Below, piece after piece: positions 9,037 to 17,822 of a stretch of 64,000 nt of DNA (position 1 is its first letter; every line of letters starts with the position of its first letter). Both the position numbers and the translations under genes were made by a program. The stretch is taken from positions 110,935 to 174,934 of the forward strand of contig NZ_FOMR01000001.1 in assembly GCF_900112705.1 (NCBI RefSeq). Direction: 5' to 3'. Source of the DNA: Lentibacillus persicus. Its GTDB lineage: Bacteria > Bacillota > Bacilli > Bacillales > Amphibacillaceae. The notes beneath the pieces were generated by a model, which saw only the letters and a list, made by a program, of their open reading frames with translations, was not told the origin of the DNA and searched no databases.

Positions 9037-9128
9037 TCAATTCCCTCCAGAATTTACGTGTATATGGTAAGCGGTTAATTAAGAAAACGTTTGCAAATAA
9101 ATTTACATCTAATCTTAGTTCAATTGAA

Positions 9129-9148
9129 AACACTATGTCAATAGTGTT
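9129..9148. promoter_or_regulatory. Candidate LysR operator palindrome
   Basis: AACACTAT and ATAGTGTT form a perfect 8-bp inverted repeat around 4 bases, between the lysR gene and the operon it probably controls. It lies about 80 bp upstream of the operon -35 box. Function is inferred from position only. Confidence 0.45.
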
Positions 9149-9231
9149 AATGCAAAAGTAAAAATATAAGATGTTTTCTGATATGTTATAAAAATATTTT
9201 TAGTATTAATAGGAAAATAAAAAAAATTCAA

Positions 9232-9261
9232 TTGGAATCATAAAAAATACGCCTTTATAAT
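9232..9261 (+). promoter_or_regulatory. Promoter of the aromatic-degradation operon
   Basis: TTGGAA (9232-9237) and a perfect TATAAT (9256-9261) are separated by 18 bp. The 343-bp space 9037-9379 is very A/T-rich and otherwise holds only the palindrome at 9129 and the leader. Confidence 0.6.
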
Positions 9262-9379
9262 ACTTGTAAGCCTTTTCAGCCTAGGCAAATTTAAAATGGT
9301 GCAGACAGCAAGGAGATGATTCTTTCTTAGATGCTATTTGAAAGTGCTTACAAATGTTTGATGAAAAGGAAGGACAGAC

Positions 9380-9743
9380 ATGGAAGACAAAAGATTGAGT
9401 GAATCATTAAATGGAAAAGTTGCAATTGTAACAGGTTCTGCAAGAGGCATATAATGCTGCAAAAGGCGGCGTACATGCCATGACGACAGGACTGGCAAGA
9501 GAATTTGCAGCCCATGATATTACAGTTAATACCGTTGCGCCGCCTGCTGTTGACTGCGACGCATTGGATCGAATCCGGGAGCGGGATTCTGAAATGGTTG
9601 ATAAGTATATCGATATCATTCCAAAAGGAAGAGCTGCTGAAGTGGAAGAGGTTGCGGACGCCATATGGTTCCTGTCAACAGAAGGTGCTTCGTTCATTAC
9701 GGGACAGGTGGTCAGTGTAAACGGTGGAAGCAACATGCTTTAA
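9380..9743 (+). pseudogene. Short-chain dehydrogenase with large internal deletion
   Basis: The 5' part encodes MEDKRLSESLNGKVAIVTG and SARGI, the Rossmann TGxxxGI start of an SDR enzyme, then meets a stop at 9452. From 9450 in another frame the sequence resumes at the catalytic YNAAK motif and continues to a normal SDR C-terminus (GQVVSVNGGSNML). Roughly 130-140 codons are missing between the two, including the central Rossmann strands and catalytic Ser, and the junction is out of frame. A ribosome site (AAGGAAGG) remains. In such operons an SDR normally oxidises the cis-dihydrodiol made by the Rieske dioxygenase, so that step is probably lost or supplied elsewhere. Confidence 0.85.
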
Positions 9744-9779
9744 ACTTGCTATTAACTTTATGAAAATGGAGGGCTTGAA

Positions 9780-11057
9780 ATGAATCGTTATATTCATGAT
9801 GACATTGATAAAAATGAATTTTTGGTTCACCGAAGTGTATTTACCGATCGTGAAATCCTGGCAAGAGAACGTGCTGAAATTTTCAGCAAGTGCTGGCTGT
9901 TTATCGGGCACGAGTCAGAAGTCCCTGAAAAAGGCGATTTTAAACGGAAAAAAGTGGGTGGCCGAAATCTGGTGCTGGTTCATAGTCAGGATGGTGTCAT
10001 AAGAGCGTTTTTTAACACCTGTCCGCACCGTGGCGCATTGCTTTGCAGGGATGATGAAGGCAACTCCAGAGTATTTCGCTGCTTTTATCATGCATGGACC
10101 TTTAAAAATGACGGCAGTTTAACCGGTATGCCGGGAAGAGACGGTTTTCCGGATGATTTTAATGATGATGGTTCAAAAGATATGAAAGCAGTTAATCGCC
10201 TGGAAAGCTATCGCGGGTTCATGTTTGTCAATTTTGATGATGATGCTATTTCGCTGTATGACTATTTGGCTGATGCAAAAGAGTATCTCGACCTGGTTGC
10301 CGACCAGAGCGAAACGGGCATGGAAGTGCTTGGAGGTGCACAGGAATACAGCGTCAGAGCTAATTGGAAGCTGCTGACGGAAAACAGTGCCGACCTTTAT
10401 CATGGGCTGCCAACACATAAAACGTATTTTGACATTAAGAAACAGCAGGACCCTGATCTTAAAAAAGTCGGTCTTGACGGTGTCGGGAAATCCTTGGGGA
10501 ACGGCCATGCAGTTGTCGAGTATACAGCACCATGGGGCAGACCTGTTGCACAGTGGACCCCAATCTGGGATGAAGATCTGAAACGGGATATGGAAAAAAT
10601 GAAAGAAAGATTAACTGAACGGTTTGGCGAGGAACGCGCCGATCGGATCGCTAATCACAACAGGAACATCATCATTTTTCCGAATTTGGTCATTAACGAC
10701 ATTATGGCTGTCACGGCCAGAACGTATTATCCGACTTCACCCGGCTATCTCGAAGCGACGGCATATGCGCTAGCTCCGAAAGATGAAGATTTGGCGCATC
10801 GAATGGCGCGAAATAATAACTTCTTGGAGTTCCTTGGACCAGGCGGTTTCGCAACACCTGATGATAATGAGGCGCTGGAATTATGTCAGGAAGCCTATAA
10901 CAACAATCAGGAAGTTGAATGGAACGATGTCTCCCGTGGAATGGTTCGCGGCGAAGAAAATGCATTGGGAACAGATGAGCTGCAAATGCGCAGTTTCTGG
11001 CGGGAGTTTGATGCACGGATGAGTAAGTCATTTGAGAAGGAGGTTGCACGGTCATGA
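9780..11057 (+). CDS. Aromatic ring-hydroxylating dioxygenase, alpha subunit
   Basis: A 425-aa large subunit of a Rieske non-haem iron oxygenase. The Rieske [2Fe-2S] ligands are CPHRG (about residue 81) and CFYHAW (about 101). The mononuclear iron site is in DLYHGLPTHKTYF (about 206-214), with the bridging Asp in that segment. The enzyme would add O2 across an aromatic ring to make a cis-dihydrodiol. It overlaps the beta subunit gene by 4 nt. A reductase at 11569 and a ferredoxin at 14953 could feed it electrons. The substrate is not readable from motifs; the downstream ACMSD-like gene favours an aromatic carboxylate. Confidence 0.9.
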   Translation: MNRYIHDDIDKNEFLVHRSVFTDREILARERAEIFSKCWLFIGHESEVPEKGDFKRKKVGGRNLVLVHSQDGVIRAFFNTCPHRGALLCRDDEGNSRVFRCFYHAWTFKNDGSLTGMPGRDGFPDDFNDDGSKDMKAVNRLESYRGFMFVNFDDDAISLYDYLADAKEYLDLVADQSETGMEVLGGAQEYSVRANWKLLTENSADLYHGLPTHKTYFDIKKQQDPDLKKVGLDGVGKSLGNGHAVVEYTAPWGRPVAQWTPIWDEDLKRDMEKMKERLTERFGEERADRIANHNRNIIIFPNLVINDIMAVTARTYYPTSPGYLEATAYALAPKDEDLAHRMARNNNFLEFLGPGGFATPDDNEALELCQEAYNNNQEVEWNDVSRGMVRGEENALGTDELQMRSFWREFDARMSKSFEKEVARS

Positions 11058-11542
11058 CGGTCAAAACGCTGGAGCGACAAGAGGTTGTCGATTTTCTGTA
11101 TGAAGAAGCACTTTTGCTCGATGAATGGAAATTAATGGAGTGGGCGGAACTGTTCACAGATGATGCCACGTATAAGGTCCCGCCTTTGGGCGAGCCGGAT
11201 GCGGATGCCCGGACATCCTTATTTTATATTCATGATGACAGAACCCGAATTCAAGACAGGGCGGAAAGGCTGCTGAAAAAAGAAGCCCATGTGGAATACC
11301 CGCATTCAACGACTGTACGAAACTATCATAATATCATGTTGAAAGATCTGGATTCGGACATCATCAAGGCAGCCTGTAATTTCACACTTCACCGTACTAA
11401 ACGGGAAGTGGTCGATACCTTTATCGGCAGGCACACGTATGATTTAGTTCAGCAGGACGGCGAACTTCGTATTAAAAACAAAAAAGCCGTCTTAAAACTG
11501 GATAGTCTGAGACCGCACGGGAAAATCAGCCTGATTCTATAG
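11054..11542 (+). CDS. Aromatic ring-hydroxylating dioxygenase, beta subunit
   Basis: A 162-aa small subunit of the NTF2/SnoaL-like cone fold typical of Rieske dioxygenase beta subunits (start VVDFLYEEALLLDEW, middle HDDRTRIQDRAERL). It has a structural role, forming the alpha3beta3 core with the preceding alpha subunit. The ATG overlaps the alpha stop (ATGA), and AAGGAGG lies just upstream within alpha. Length is normal. Confidence 0.9.
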   Translation: MTVKTLERQEVVDFLYEEALLLDEWKLMEWAELFTDDATYKVPPLGEPDADARTSLFYIHDDRTRIQDRAERLLKKEAHVEYPHSTTVRNYHNIMLKDLDSDIIKAACNFTLHRTKREVVDTFIGRHTYDLVQQDGELRIKNKKAVLKLDSLRPHGKISLIL

Positions 11543-11568
11543 CAGCTTTGCATTGGAGGTTTTGACGA

Positions 11569-12618
11569 ATGAATTATAACAGCGACGTTTATGATATTAC
11601 CATCATCGGCGGAGGACCGGTCGGTATGTTCACTGCTTTTTATGCAGGAATGCGGCAGATGAGCGTTAAAATAATTGAAAGCCTCCCGCATCTGGGCGGC
11701 CAGCTCGAAGCGTTATATCCAGAAAAATATGTCTATGATGTTGCCGGACTGCCGAAGATAACTGGAAGTGACCTGGTAAACGGGTTAGAGGAACAGATGA
11801 ATCAATTTGAAAATGACGTCTGCCTGAATGAAGAAGTGCGGGAAGTAACAAAAGAAGACGGCATTTTCGAAATAACGACAAACGCACAGACGCATTACTC
11901 AAAAACAATTATCATAACCGCCGGCAATGGCGCTTTTAAGCCAAAAACTATGAAACTTGAAAATGAAGAACACTATGAAGGTAAAAATCTTCATTACAAG
12001 ATTGAACGTCTTGAAGACTTTAAAAATAAAGATGTATGCGTGTTCGGGGGCGGTGATTCAGCGGTCGACTGGGCATTGATGCTGAAAGATATTGCGTCCA
12101 ACGTCTCCATTATTCATCGTCGGGACAAGTTCAGGGCACACGATTACAGCGTTAAAATGATGCAGGAGTCATCGATTAACGTCCTGACCCCATATGTCCC
12201 TGTCGAGTTAAATGGAGAAAAACACATTGAAAACATCAAGCTCAAACAGCCAAAAGGTGAAGAAACACTGCACGTTGAGGCTGACGATTATATTGTCAAT
12301 TACGGGTTTATTTCCAACCTTGGTCCGATTAATGATTGGGGTCTGGAAATCGAGAAAAATCAGATTGTTGTCAACTCAAAAGCCGAAACGAACATTCCGG
12401 GCATCTATGCGGTTGGCGATATTTCAACGTATGAGGGCAAGGTGCGCTTAATGGCAACAGGGTTTGGTGAAGCACCGATTGCCGTAAGCAGTGCAAAAGT
12501 ATTTATCGATCCGAAAGCATCTTTCACCACCGCACACAGTACAACGATTATGGAAAAGAAAGCGAAGAAAGAAAAGAAAGCGAAAGAAGAAAAGAAAGAG
12601 AAAGTGGCTGCACAATAA
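11569..12618 (+). CDS. Ferredoxin--NAD(P)+ reductase, thioredoxin-reductase type
   Basis: A 349-aa flavoprotein of the YumC-type ferredoxin reductase family. The FAD site is [14 protein letters not shown] at the N-terminus, the NAD(P)H site is [11 protein letters not shown] near residue 160, and the C-terminal FAD motif is AVGDIS. It lacks the CxxC redox pair of thioredoxin reductase, which supports the ferredoxin reductase assignment. Its position suggests it reduces the 7Fe ferredoxin encoded at 14953 to drive the Rieske oxygenase. Unusually, it ends in a Lys/Glu-rich tail of about 20 residues ([16 protein letters not shown]) not expected for this family. Confidence 0.87.
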   Translation: MNYNSDVYDITIIGGGPVGMFTAFYAGMRQMSVKIIESLPHLGGQLEALYPEKYVYDVAGLPKITGSDLVNGLEEQMNQFENDVCLNEEVREVTKEDGIFEITTNAQTHYSKTIIITAGNGAFKPKTMKLENEEHYEGKNLHYKIERLEDFKNKDVCVFGGGDSAVDWALMLKDIASNVSIIHRRDKFRAHDYSVKMMQESSINVLTPYVPVELNGEKHIENIKLKQPKGEETLHVEADDYIVNYGFISNLGPINDWGLEIEKNQIVVNSKAETNIPGIYAVGDISTYEGKVRLMATGFGEAPIAVSSAKVFIDPKASFTTAHSTTIMEKKAKKEKKAKEEKKEKVAAQ

Positions 12619-12703
12619 ACAGCTTGCGAGGCCGCTTATTGTGTCAATAGCGGCTTCGTCAGAACTAAAAATAAAATACAGATTCAACAGGAGGTTATGC
12701 AAG

Positions 12704-13714
12704 GTGTCAAAGGTTACAGAAGACGTGCAAACTAAACAAACCGTTCAAGAGAGATTGGAAGAACAGCTGCGGGCAGTGGCGCATATCGGCCACGTTGAAA
12801 TTGGTGTTACTAAATTTGAAGATTCACTATGGTTTTATACAGACGTTTTGGGACTTGTTTTATCAGAAAAAGAAGAAGGCCGCGCCTATTTGCGCGCTTG
12901 GCAGGATTTTGATCATTATACCCTGGTTCTCCAGGAATCGGAGAAGTCTGAAGTGAATCGCATGAGCTGGCGTGTCGCCTCAGAGGAAGCCCTGGACTTA
13001 TTCGAAAAGTACTTGAAAGATACAGGTATTGATGTTGAGCGCATCGAAGCCGGCCAAAAGAAAGCGCTGGGAGACACGCTTCATTTCAAATCACCATCAG
13101 GCTTGCCGATTGAATTATATTGGGAAAAAGAACTGTTTGAAACGGATGACCCTCAATTGAAGTCAAAATTACCAAGCCATCCGAGCAAATCACATCTTAA
13201 GGGTGTCTCACCGCGTCGCTTTGATCATGTTAATATCATGGTTAATGACGTTAAACAGGAACAGGAATGGTGGACTGATTTACTGGGGATTCACCATCGT
13301 TACTTTGTTCAGAACAAAGAAGATGAACGGTTGGGTTCATGGCTGAGCAAAACGAATATTGCGCATGAAGTCGCATTTATGCGGAATGCCAATCAGAATG
13401 GCGCGGCATTTCACCATTTGGCTTATTTTCTTGATTCCCCGGACGAATTAGTTCGTGCTGCCAACATAATGGCCGAAAATGGCATCGAGATTGAATGGGG
13501 TCCAGGTAAGCATGGCACAAGTGGGGCACAATTCATTTATGTATTTGAACCATCAGGACATCGTGTGGAACTATGGACCGGAGGCTTTCTTATTTTTTCC
13601 CCGGATTGGAAACCGATTGAATGGAAGTCAGATGTCGGTGAATTAGGTATGGAAATGTGGGGAAGCAACCCGCCCGAAACCTATTATACATACGGTGTTG
13701 ATATCGGGGAGTGA
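12704..13714 (+). CDS. Type I extradiol (catechol 2,3-) dioxygenase
   Basis: A 336-aa two-domain vicinal-oxygen-chelate enzyme cleaving a catechol next to the hydroxyl pair. The first VOC domain starts AHIGHVEIGV. The catalytic second domain holds the Fe(II) ligands His in RFDHVNIMV, His in AFHHLAYFL and Glu in GHRVELWTG. The GTG at 12704 is chosen because AGGAGG lies 9 nt upstream; a longer frame into the preceding gene encodes only Lys/Arg-rich shadow sequence. It would act after the dihydrodiol dehydrogenase, whose gene is broken. It is immediately followed by a palindromic repeat element. Confidence 0.9.
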   Translation: MSKVTEDVQTKQTVQERLEEQLRAVAHIGHVEIGVTKFEDSLWFYTDVLGLVLSEKEEGRAYLRAWQDFDHYTLVLQESEKSEVNRMSWRVASEEALDLFEKYLKDTGIDVERIEAGQKKALGDTLHFKSPSGLPIELYWEKELFETDDPQLKSKLPSHPSKSHLKGVSPRRFDHVNIMVNDVKQEQEWWTDLLGIHHRYFVQNKEDERLGSWLSKTNIAHEVAFMRNANQNGAAFHHLAYFLDSPDELVRAANIMAENGIEIEWGPGKHGTSGAQFIYVFEPSGHRVELWTGGFLIFSPDWKPIEWKSDVGELGMEMWGSNPPETYYTYGVDIGE

Positions 13715-13724
13715 CGGCGTAAAA

Positions 13725-13856
13725 GGGGCTGGGGCATATATAAAAGGCGAACAATAATGAAGGTTAGCGAAGTATATTTCCGGAGCGGAGTATCACGCTC
13801 CCCTCTCAATAGTCGTTCGTCATTTCATTTACTATAAATCTTTTTGCCCCAACCCC
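13725..13856. repeat. Imperfect palindromic dispersed element, copy 1
   Basis: About 132 bp bounded by GGGGCTGGGGCAT and TGCCCCAACCCC. An inner inverted repeat (GGCGAACAAT with AGTCGTTCG) and the core GCGAAGTATATTTCCGGAGC are shared with copies at 26336, 46758 and 51279. It sits inside the aromatic operon between the extradiol dioxygenase and the decarboxylase gene, so its hairpin may modulate downstream expression. Confidence 0.8.
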
Positions 13857-13886
13857 ATCAAACTATGAATGCTGGGAGAGTTCGTA

Positions 13887-14933
13887 TTGACACAAAACTT
13901 AAAAGTGGATTTTCATACGCATGTGATATCAGAGGATTTTTTGAATTTAGCTGAAAAATATGGCGATGACCGCTGGCCCGTTTTGGAAAAAACGTGCGAT
14001 TGCGGGGCGAATATCATGATAGCCGGCAAGAAATTCAGGGAAATTACCAATCATACGTGGGACCCTGAAGAACGCATCAAGGATATGGACGAAGAAGGCA
14101 TTGATGTTCAAGTATTATCGCCGATCCCGGTAACATTCAGTTACTGGGCTGAGGCTGAACAAGGGCTGGAAATGGCCCGTTTTCAAAATGATTTTATCGC
14201 GACAACCGCCCGGAATTATCCAACCCGATTTGTTGGGTTAGGAACGGTCCCTCTGCAGGATGTTGACTCAGCCATTGAGGAAATGGACAGAGCAATCCAT
14301 GAATTAGGGCTTAAAGGGATCGAACTGGGGAGTAATGTTAACGGTAATAATTTAGATGATCCATCATTACGGAAATTTTTCCAGTATGCTGAGCAATGGG
14401 AAGTGCCGTTGTTTATTCACCCATGGGCGACAGTTGGCCGTGAGCGTATGCCGCGTCATAATTTCATGTATATGGTTGGGATGCCTTCTGAAACGGCATT
14501 AGCGGCTGGAAGCATTATAATGAGCGGAATGCTGGATGAGTTTCCAGCTTTAAAAATATGTTTTGCACACGGTGGCGGTTCACTGCCATATTTGCTGCCA
14601 CGCATGGATAAAGGCTGGAACGTCTGGCCGCACATTCGCAAGACCGAGCATCCGCCAAGTTATTACGCCAAACAACTCTATTATGATTCACTTGTTTACG
14701 AGCCGGAGAATTTACAGTTTATGGTGGACAAGTTTGGGGTGGATCAAATTATGGTCGGCACAGACTACCCGTTTTTATTACGCGAGGCTCCAGCTGGGGA
14801 CATTGTCAGAAAAATGACGTCATTGAACAACGATGAACAAGATAAAATCAGAGGTTTAAATGCTTTGGAGTTTTTGAATCTCGATAAAGAACAATTTCAG
14901 CAAGAACCGGATGCGAGTAAACAACACTCGTAA
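13887..14933 (+). CDS. ACMSD-like amidohydrolase / decarboxylase
   Basis: A 348-aa metal-dependent amidohydrolase of the aminocarboxymuconate-semialdehyde decarboxylase family. Metal ligands are the DFHTH motif at the N-terminus, His in FIHPW (about residue 173), His in CFAHGGG (about 229) and Asp in GTDYPF (about 292). These enzymes decarboxylate ring-fission products or hydroxylated aromatic acids. Directly after an extradiol dioxygenase it probably removes a carboxylate from the cleaved ring. GGGAGAG lies 6 nt before a TTG at 13887, preferred over the ATG at 13869, which lacks a ribosome site. Confidence 0.85.
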   Translation: MTQNLKVDFHTHVISEDFLNLAEKYGDDRWPVLEKTCDCGANIMIAGKKFREITNHTWDPEERIKDMDEEGIDVQVLSPIPVTFSYWAEAEQGLEMARFQNDFIATTARNYPTRFVGLGTVPLQDVDSAIEEMDRAIHELGLKGIELGSNVNGNNLDDPSLRKFFQYAEQWEVPLFIHPWATVGRERMPRHNFMYMVGMPSETALAAGSIIMSGMLDEFPALKICFAHGGGSLPYLLPRMDKGWNVWPHIRKTEHPPSYYAKQLYYDSLVYEPENLQFMVDKFGVDQIMVGTDYPFLLREAPAGDIVRKMTSLNNDEQDKIRGLNALEFLNLDKEQFQQEPDASKQHS

Positions 14934-14952
14934 CATAAAGGAGGAGATTGAC

Positions 14953-15186
14953 ATGGCATTTGTTATTACATCACCTTGCCTGAATGAAAAGTCTGCAGAA
15001 TGTGTTGAAGTTTGTCCCGTTGATTGTATAGAAGAAGGCAAAGACATGTTCTACATTGATCCTGATGTCTGTATCGACTGTGGTGCGTGTGAAGCTGCAT
15101 GCCCGGTCGAAGCGATCTATATGGAAGAGGAAGTACCTGAAGAAGAAGAAAAATATATCGATCTGAATCGCCAGTTTTTTGGCTGA
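14953..15186 (+). CDS. 7Fe ferredoxin ([3Fe-4S][4Fe-4S])
   Basis: A 77-aa bacterial ferredoxin. The first cluster motif is C-x7-C-x3-CP (CLNEKSAECVEVCP) and the second is CIDCGACEAACP, the same arrangement as Bacillus 7Fe ferredoxins. The C-terminus is acidic (EEEVPEEEE). AAAGGAGGAG precedes the ATG. It is last in the aromatic operon and is followed by a strong terminator. It probably transfers electrons from the reductase at 11569 to the Rieske dioxygenase. Confidence 0.93.
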   Translation: MAFVITSPCLNEKSAECVEVCPVDCIEEGKDMFYIDPDVCIDCGACEAACPVEAIYMEEEVPEEEEKYIDLNRQFFG

Positions 15187-15192
15187 CTTTGG

Positions 15193-15239
15193 ATGAGCAG
15201 CCGTAACCCAACATTGGGTGCGGCTGCTCATGTTTTTGT
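15193..15239 (+). terminator. Terminator of the aromatic operon
   Basis: ATGAGCAGCCG pairs with CGGCTGCTCAT (15221-15231), with an inner ACCCA/TGGGT extension, followed by TGTTTTTGTT. Confidence 0.85.
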
Positions 15240-15261
15240 TAATGGAGATAATTATTTAACA

Positions 15262-16266
15262 TTACTTGTCTTCAGCGATTTTCTTTCGGTTTGGAGCCAA
15301 TGGCGGCTGTTCAAGCCATTTATTCTTGGTCATTAAATTGAACCATTCCTTTTTAACCATCAGATTTTTTAAAATGATTTTTTCATAAGCGGTAACAAGG
15401 TCTGTCCGCATGGCAGATGCAAGTCCGGCCCCATGGTAGGACTGTGATGATTCTAATAAGAAACCGATATGATGCAACATCAGCTTGTCTGAAAAGGGGG
15501 TGCTCTGTGAATTGGTTACTTCGGTCTCCCATGAGGTTGGTACAGGTAAATTATCGCTTTTGAGTATTTTGGTTAATGATTGAATGTGCTTATCCGCCGT
15601 TTGCTGTGCTTTTCTCAAAAACTTCCGGCCCTCTTGTGACTGGGTTACTTGGCAGAACCCGATGATTAGCGATTTCTCCAATATTTTCTTTTTTATATTC
15701 ATTGACAGTGCAATAATTTCCGTTGCGGCTAAAGGTCTGTTATCGCCAAGCTTGCTGTTGATGAATTGCTGCCCGGTGATAAATTCAGGGTTTTCCTCCG
15801 GGTAGAAGTAAGGGTCTCTTTGAAACATTCCTTTTTCAAGAAGCAAGTTGGTTGTCCGGTGGTACATCGACATTCCATCCCTGATGCAGGCATCATAAAA
15901 GTCTCTTAAATCTTGCCGTACAGAGGAACTGAGTGATGTAGTGTGGCCTAATAAACCGTGAAGCGTCATAATATGTAAATAATGCAAACAGAACGTATCT
16001 GTAAACAGTCTTTTGGCGTTGTTCGTAAGGTCTGACTCGTTAAAGCCGATAGGCAGCGGGAACGACTCGTTTTCAATGAACGCTCCAATCTGGCTTTTTT
16101 GCGCATTAAATATCTTGATGGCGTCGCTGAACAGTTCTTTAATGTTTTTATCTTCTATAATGGAAAGCATATATTTATTTACCATATCCACAGCAGTTCC
16201 ATTGACATATTCGCCCCACAATGTCCCTATTTCAGAAGATGTGAGTTTTAATTTTTCTTTATCCAT
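15262..16266 (-). CDS. DUF3231 family protein
   Basis: A 334-aa protein of the DUF3231 family, common in spore-forming Bacillaceae. It is built from two similar helical halves of about 165 residues, each opening with a SSEIGTLW- or ATEIIALS-type motif. This suggests tandem four-helix bundles of ferritin-like character. No signal peptide or transmembrane helix. Function is unknown; a spore-related role is only a guess from the family's distribution. It is convergent with the aromatic operon and divergent from the deacetylase-like gene. Confidence 0.82.
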   Translation of the reverse strand: MDKEKLKLTSSEIGTLWGEYVNGTAVDMVNKYMLSIIEDKNIKELFSDAIKIFNAQKSQIGAFIENESFPLPIGFNESDLTNNAKRLFTDTFCLHYLHIMTLHGLLGHTTSLSSSVRQDLRDFYDACIRDGMSMYHRTTNLLLEKGMFQRDPYFYPEENPEFITGQQFINSKLGDNRPLAATEIIALSMNIKKKILEKSLIIGFCQVTQSQEGRKFLRKAQQTADKHIQSLTKILKSDNLPVPTSWETEVTNSQSTPFSDKLMLHHIGFLLESSQSYHGAGLASAMRTDLVTAYEKIILKNLMVKKEWFNLMTKNKWLEQPPLAPNRKKIAEDK

Positions 16267-16428
16267 ATTATCACCTCAAGTACATGTTTCCCTGGGGCGG
16301 GGCATTTTATTAGGGGAATCGTCCAGCAAAAATTTATGTTAAGCAGGTTAAGTAAGGCATAAATATGGGAAAAGACAGGCAAATGTTATTTAATTAACAA
16401 CGAATTTGAACGGGGGAGGCGGGTTAAG

Positions 16429-17532
16429 ATGAAAGAAATGACGGGTTTTATTTGTGACGAAAGCTATTTTTGGCATCAGACTGGAAATGGTGCGCTTAAT
16501 TTGAGTTCGGGCGGCTGGATACAGGCGGACACACATGCGGAAAATCCGGAAACGAAGCGCCGTGTCAAAAATTTGCTTGAAGCTTCAAAATATATGGATG
16601 AATTACATCAGATTTCTCCGAGATCAGCATCCCGCACTGAAATAAGTATGAATCATGAAACGCATTATATTGACAAAATTAAAGAATTAAGCGATGCCGG
16701 CGGTGGTGATGCAGGTGTGCATGCGATTGTCGGACCGGATTCGTTTGAAATTGCTTTAAAATCAACCGGCGGTACATTGACGGCGGTTGAAGCGGTGATG
16801 GAAGAGAAAGTGCAAAATGCTTATGCGCTCGTCAGGCCGCCCGGTCATCATGCTGAACCGGAGGAAGGCATGGGCTTTTGTCTGTTCAATAATGTGGCGA
16901 TTGCGGCAAAATACGCCCGTCAAAAGTATGGTCTGAAACGTATTGCGATTTTGGATTGGGACGTTCATCATGGGAACGGGACGGAAACCGCATTTGAAAA
17001 CGATAATGACGTATTGTTTATATCGGTGCATCAGGAAAATATTTTCCCGAAAAATCGCGGCGACATAACGTTCACTGGAAAAGGTGACGGCGAAGGATAT
17101 AATGTTAATGTTGAATTGCCGGCCGGAACTGGTGATGAAGGTTATTTGCATGCATTTGAAGAATTGATTGAGCCGATTATTGGCCAATTTGCGCCGGAAT
17201 TGATTTTTATCTCTGCCGGACAGGACGCAAGCCGATTCGATCCGATTGGACGGATGCTGGTGACATCTAACGGCTATTTTGAGATGAGTCAGCGGATTAA
17301 AAAATTGGCTGAGAAGCATTGTGAAGGTCGGTTGATCGCTTGTCATGAAGGCGGATACAGTACGGCTTACGTACCATTTTGCACGCTGCGGATAATCGAA
17401 GCAATGCGCGGAAAAAATAGCCAGGTCAATGATCCGTTTAAACTCGGGTTTCATGAAGGGCCGATCTATCCTCACCAGCGGGAAGCCGTCAAACGAGCAG
17501 TTGATATTCAACGGTCTTATTGGGAATTGTAA
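16429..17532 (+). CDS. Class II histone-deacetylase-like amidohydrolase
   Basis: A 367-aa zinc-dependent deacetylase of the arginase/HDAC fold. Visible signatures are RPPGHHAEPEEGMGFCLFN (tandem catalytic His), DWDVHHGNGT (zinc Asp and His), SAGQDASRFDP (zinc Asp) and the C-terminal CHEGGY with the transition-state Tyr region. Bacterial members deacetylate acetylpolyamines or other small N-acetyl compounds; the substrate here is unknown. GGGGGAGGCGGG precedes the ATG. The gene stands alone and is followed by 585 bp of repeat-rich non-coding DNA. Confidence 0.88.
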   Translation: MKEMTGFICDESYFWHQTGNGALNLSSGGWIQADTHAENPETKRRVKNLLEASKYMDELHQISPRSASRTEISMNHETHYIDKIKELSDAGGGDAGVHAIVGPDSFEIALKSTGGTLTAVEAVMEEKVQNAYALVRPPGHHAEPEEGMGFCLFNNVAIAAKYARQKYGLKRIAILDWDVHHGNGTETAFENDNDVLFISVHQENIFPKNRGDITFTGKGDGEGYNVNVELPAGTGDEGYLHAFEELIEPIIGQFAPELIFISAGQDASRFDPIGRMLVTSNGYFEMSQRIKKLAEKHCEGRLIACHEGGYSTAYVPFCTLRIIEAMRGKNSQVNDPFKLGFHEGPIYPHQREAVKRAVDIQRSYWEL

Positions 17533-17645
17533 TTGGCAGTTTTGGCAAAGGCTATTAACTACATTTTGATGTTTTGCCTTCACAAATGGTGTGAAGTGCG
17601 ACATAGAAAGTAAGTGCTATGACACAGCTCCGGAAATAAACGTGG

Positions 17646-17789
17646 GTGCTCGTCGTGTTGCCAGCTTTTCGGTGAAGCAGCACTCCTCACAGGTCGCAGC
17701 GGGTTCGGTGAGGACTTGCTTTTGTGCTCGTCGTGTTGCCACTTTTCGGTGAAGCAGCACTCCTCGCAGGTCGCAGTGGGTTCGGTGGA
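17646..17789. repeat. Direct repeat pair, about 66 bp, offset 78 bp
   Basis: Copy one starts at 17646 and copy two at 17724, both beginning GTGCTCGTCGTGTTGCCA and containing GGTGAAGCAGCACTCCTC and CAGGTCGCAG. They differ by a few substitutions and one indel. They resemble the GC-rich module (GCGGAGCAGCACTCC) seen after the arrays at 37019 and 38333, and lie just before array B. Confidence 0.82.
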
Positions 17790-17822
17790 TGTTTTACTCA
17801 TCGCTTTCCGCGGGTATGCTCT

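Noticed and set aside
12491..12703. Lys/Arg-rich N-terminal extension of the extradiol dioxygenase
   Set aside because: It overlaps the reductase gene in another frame, and a well-placed ribosome site supports the GTG at 12704.
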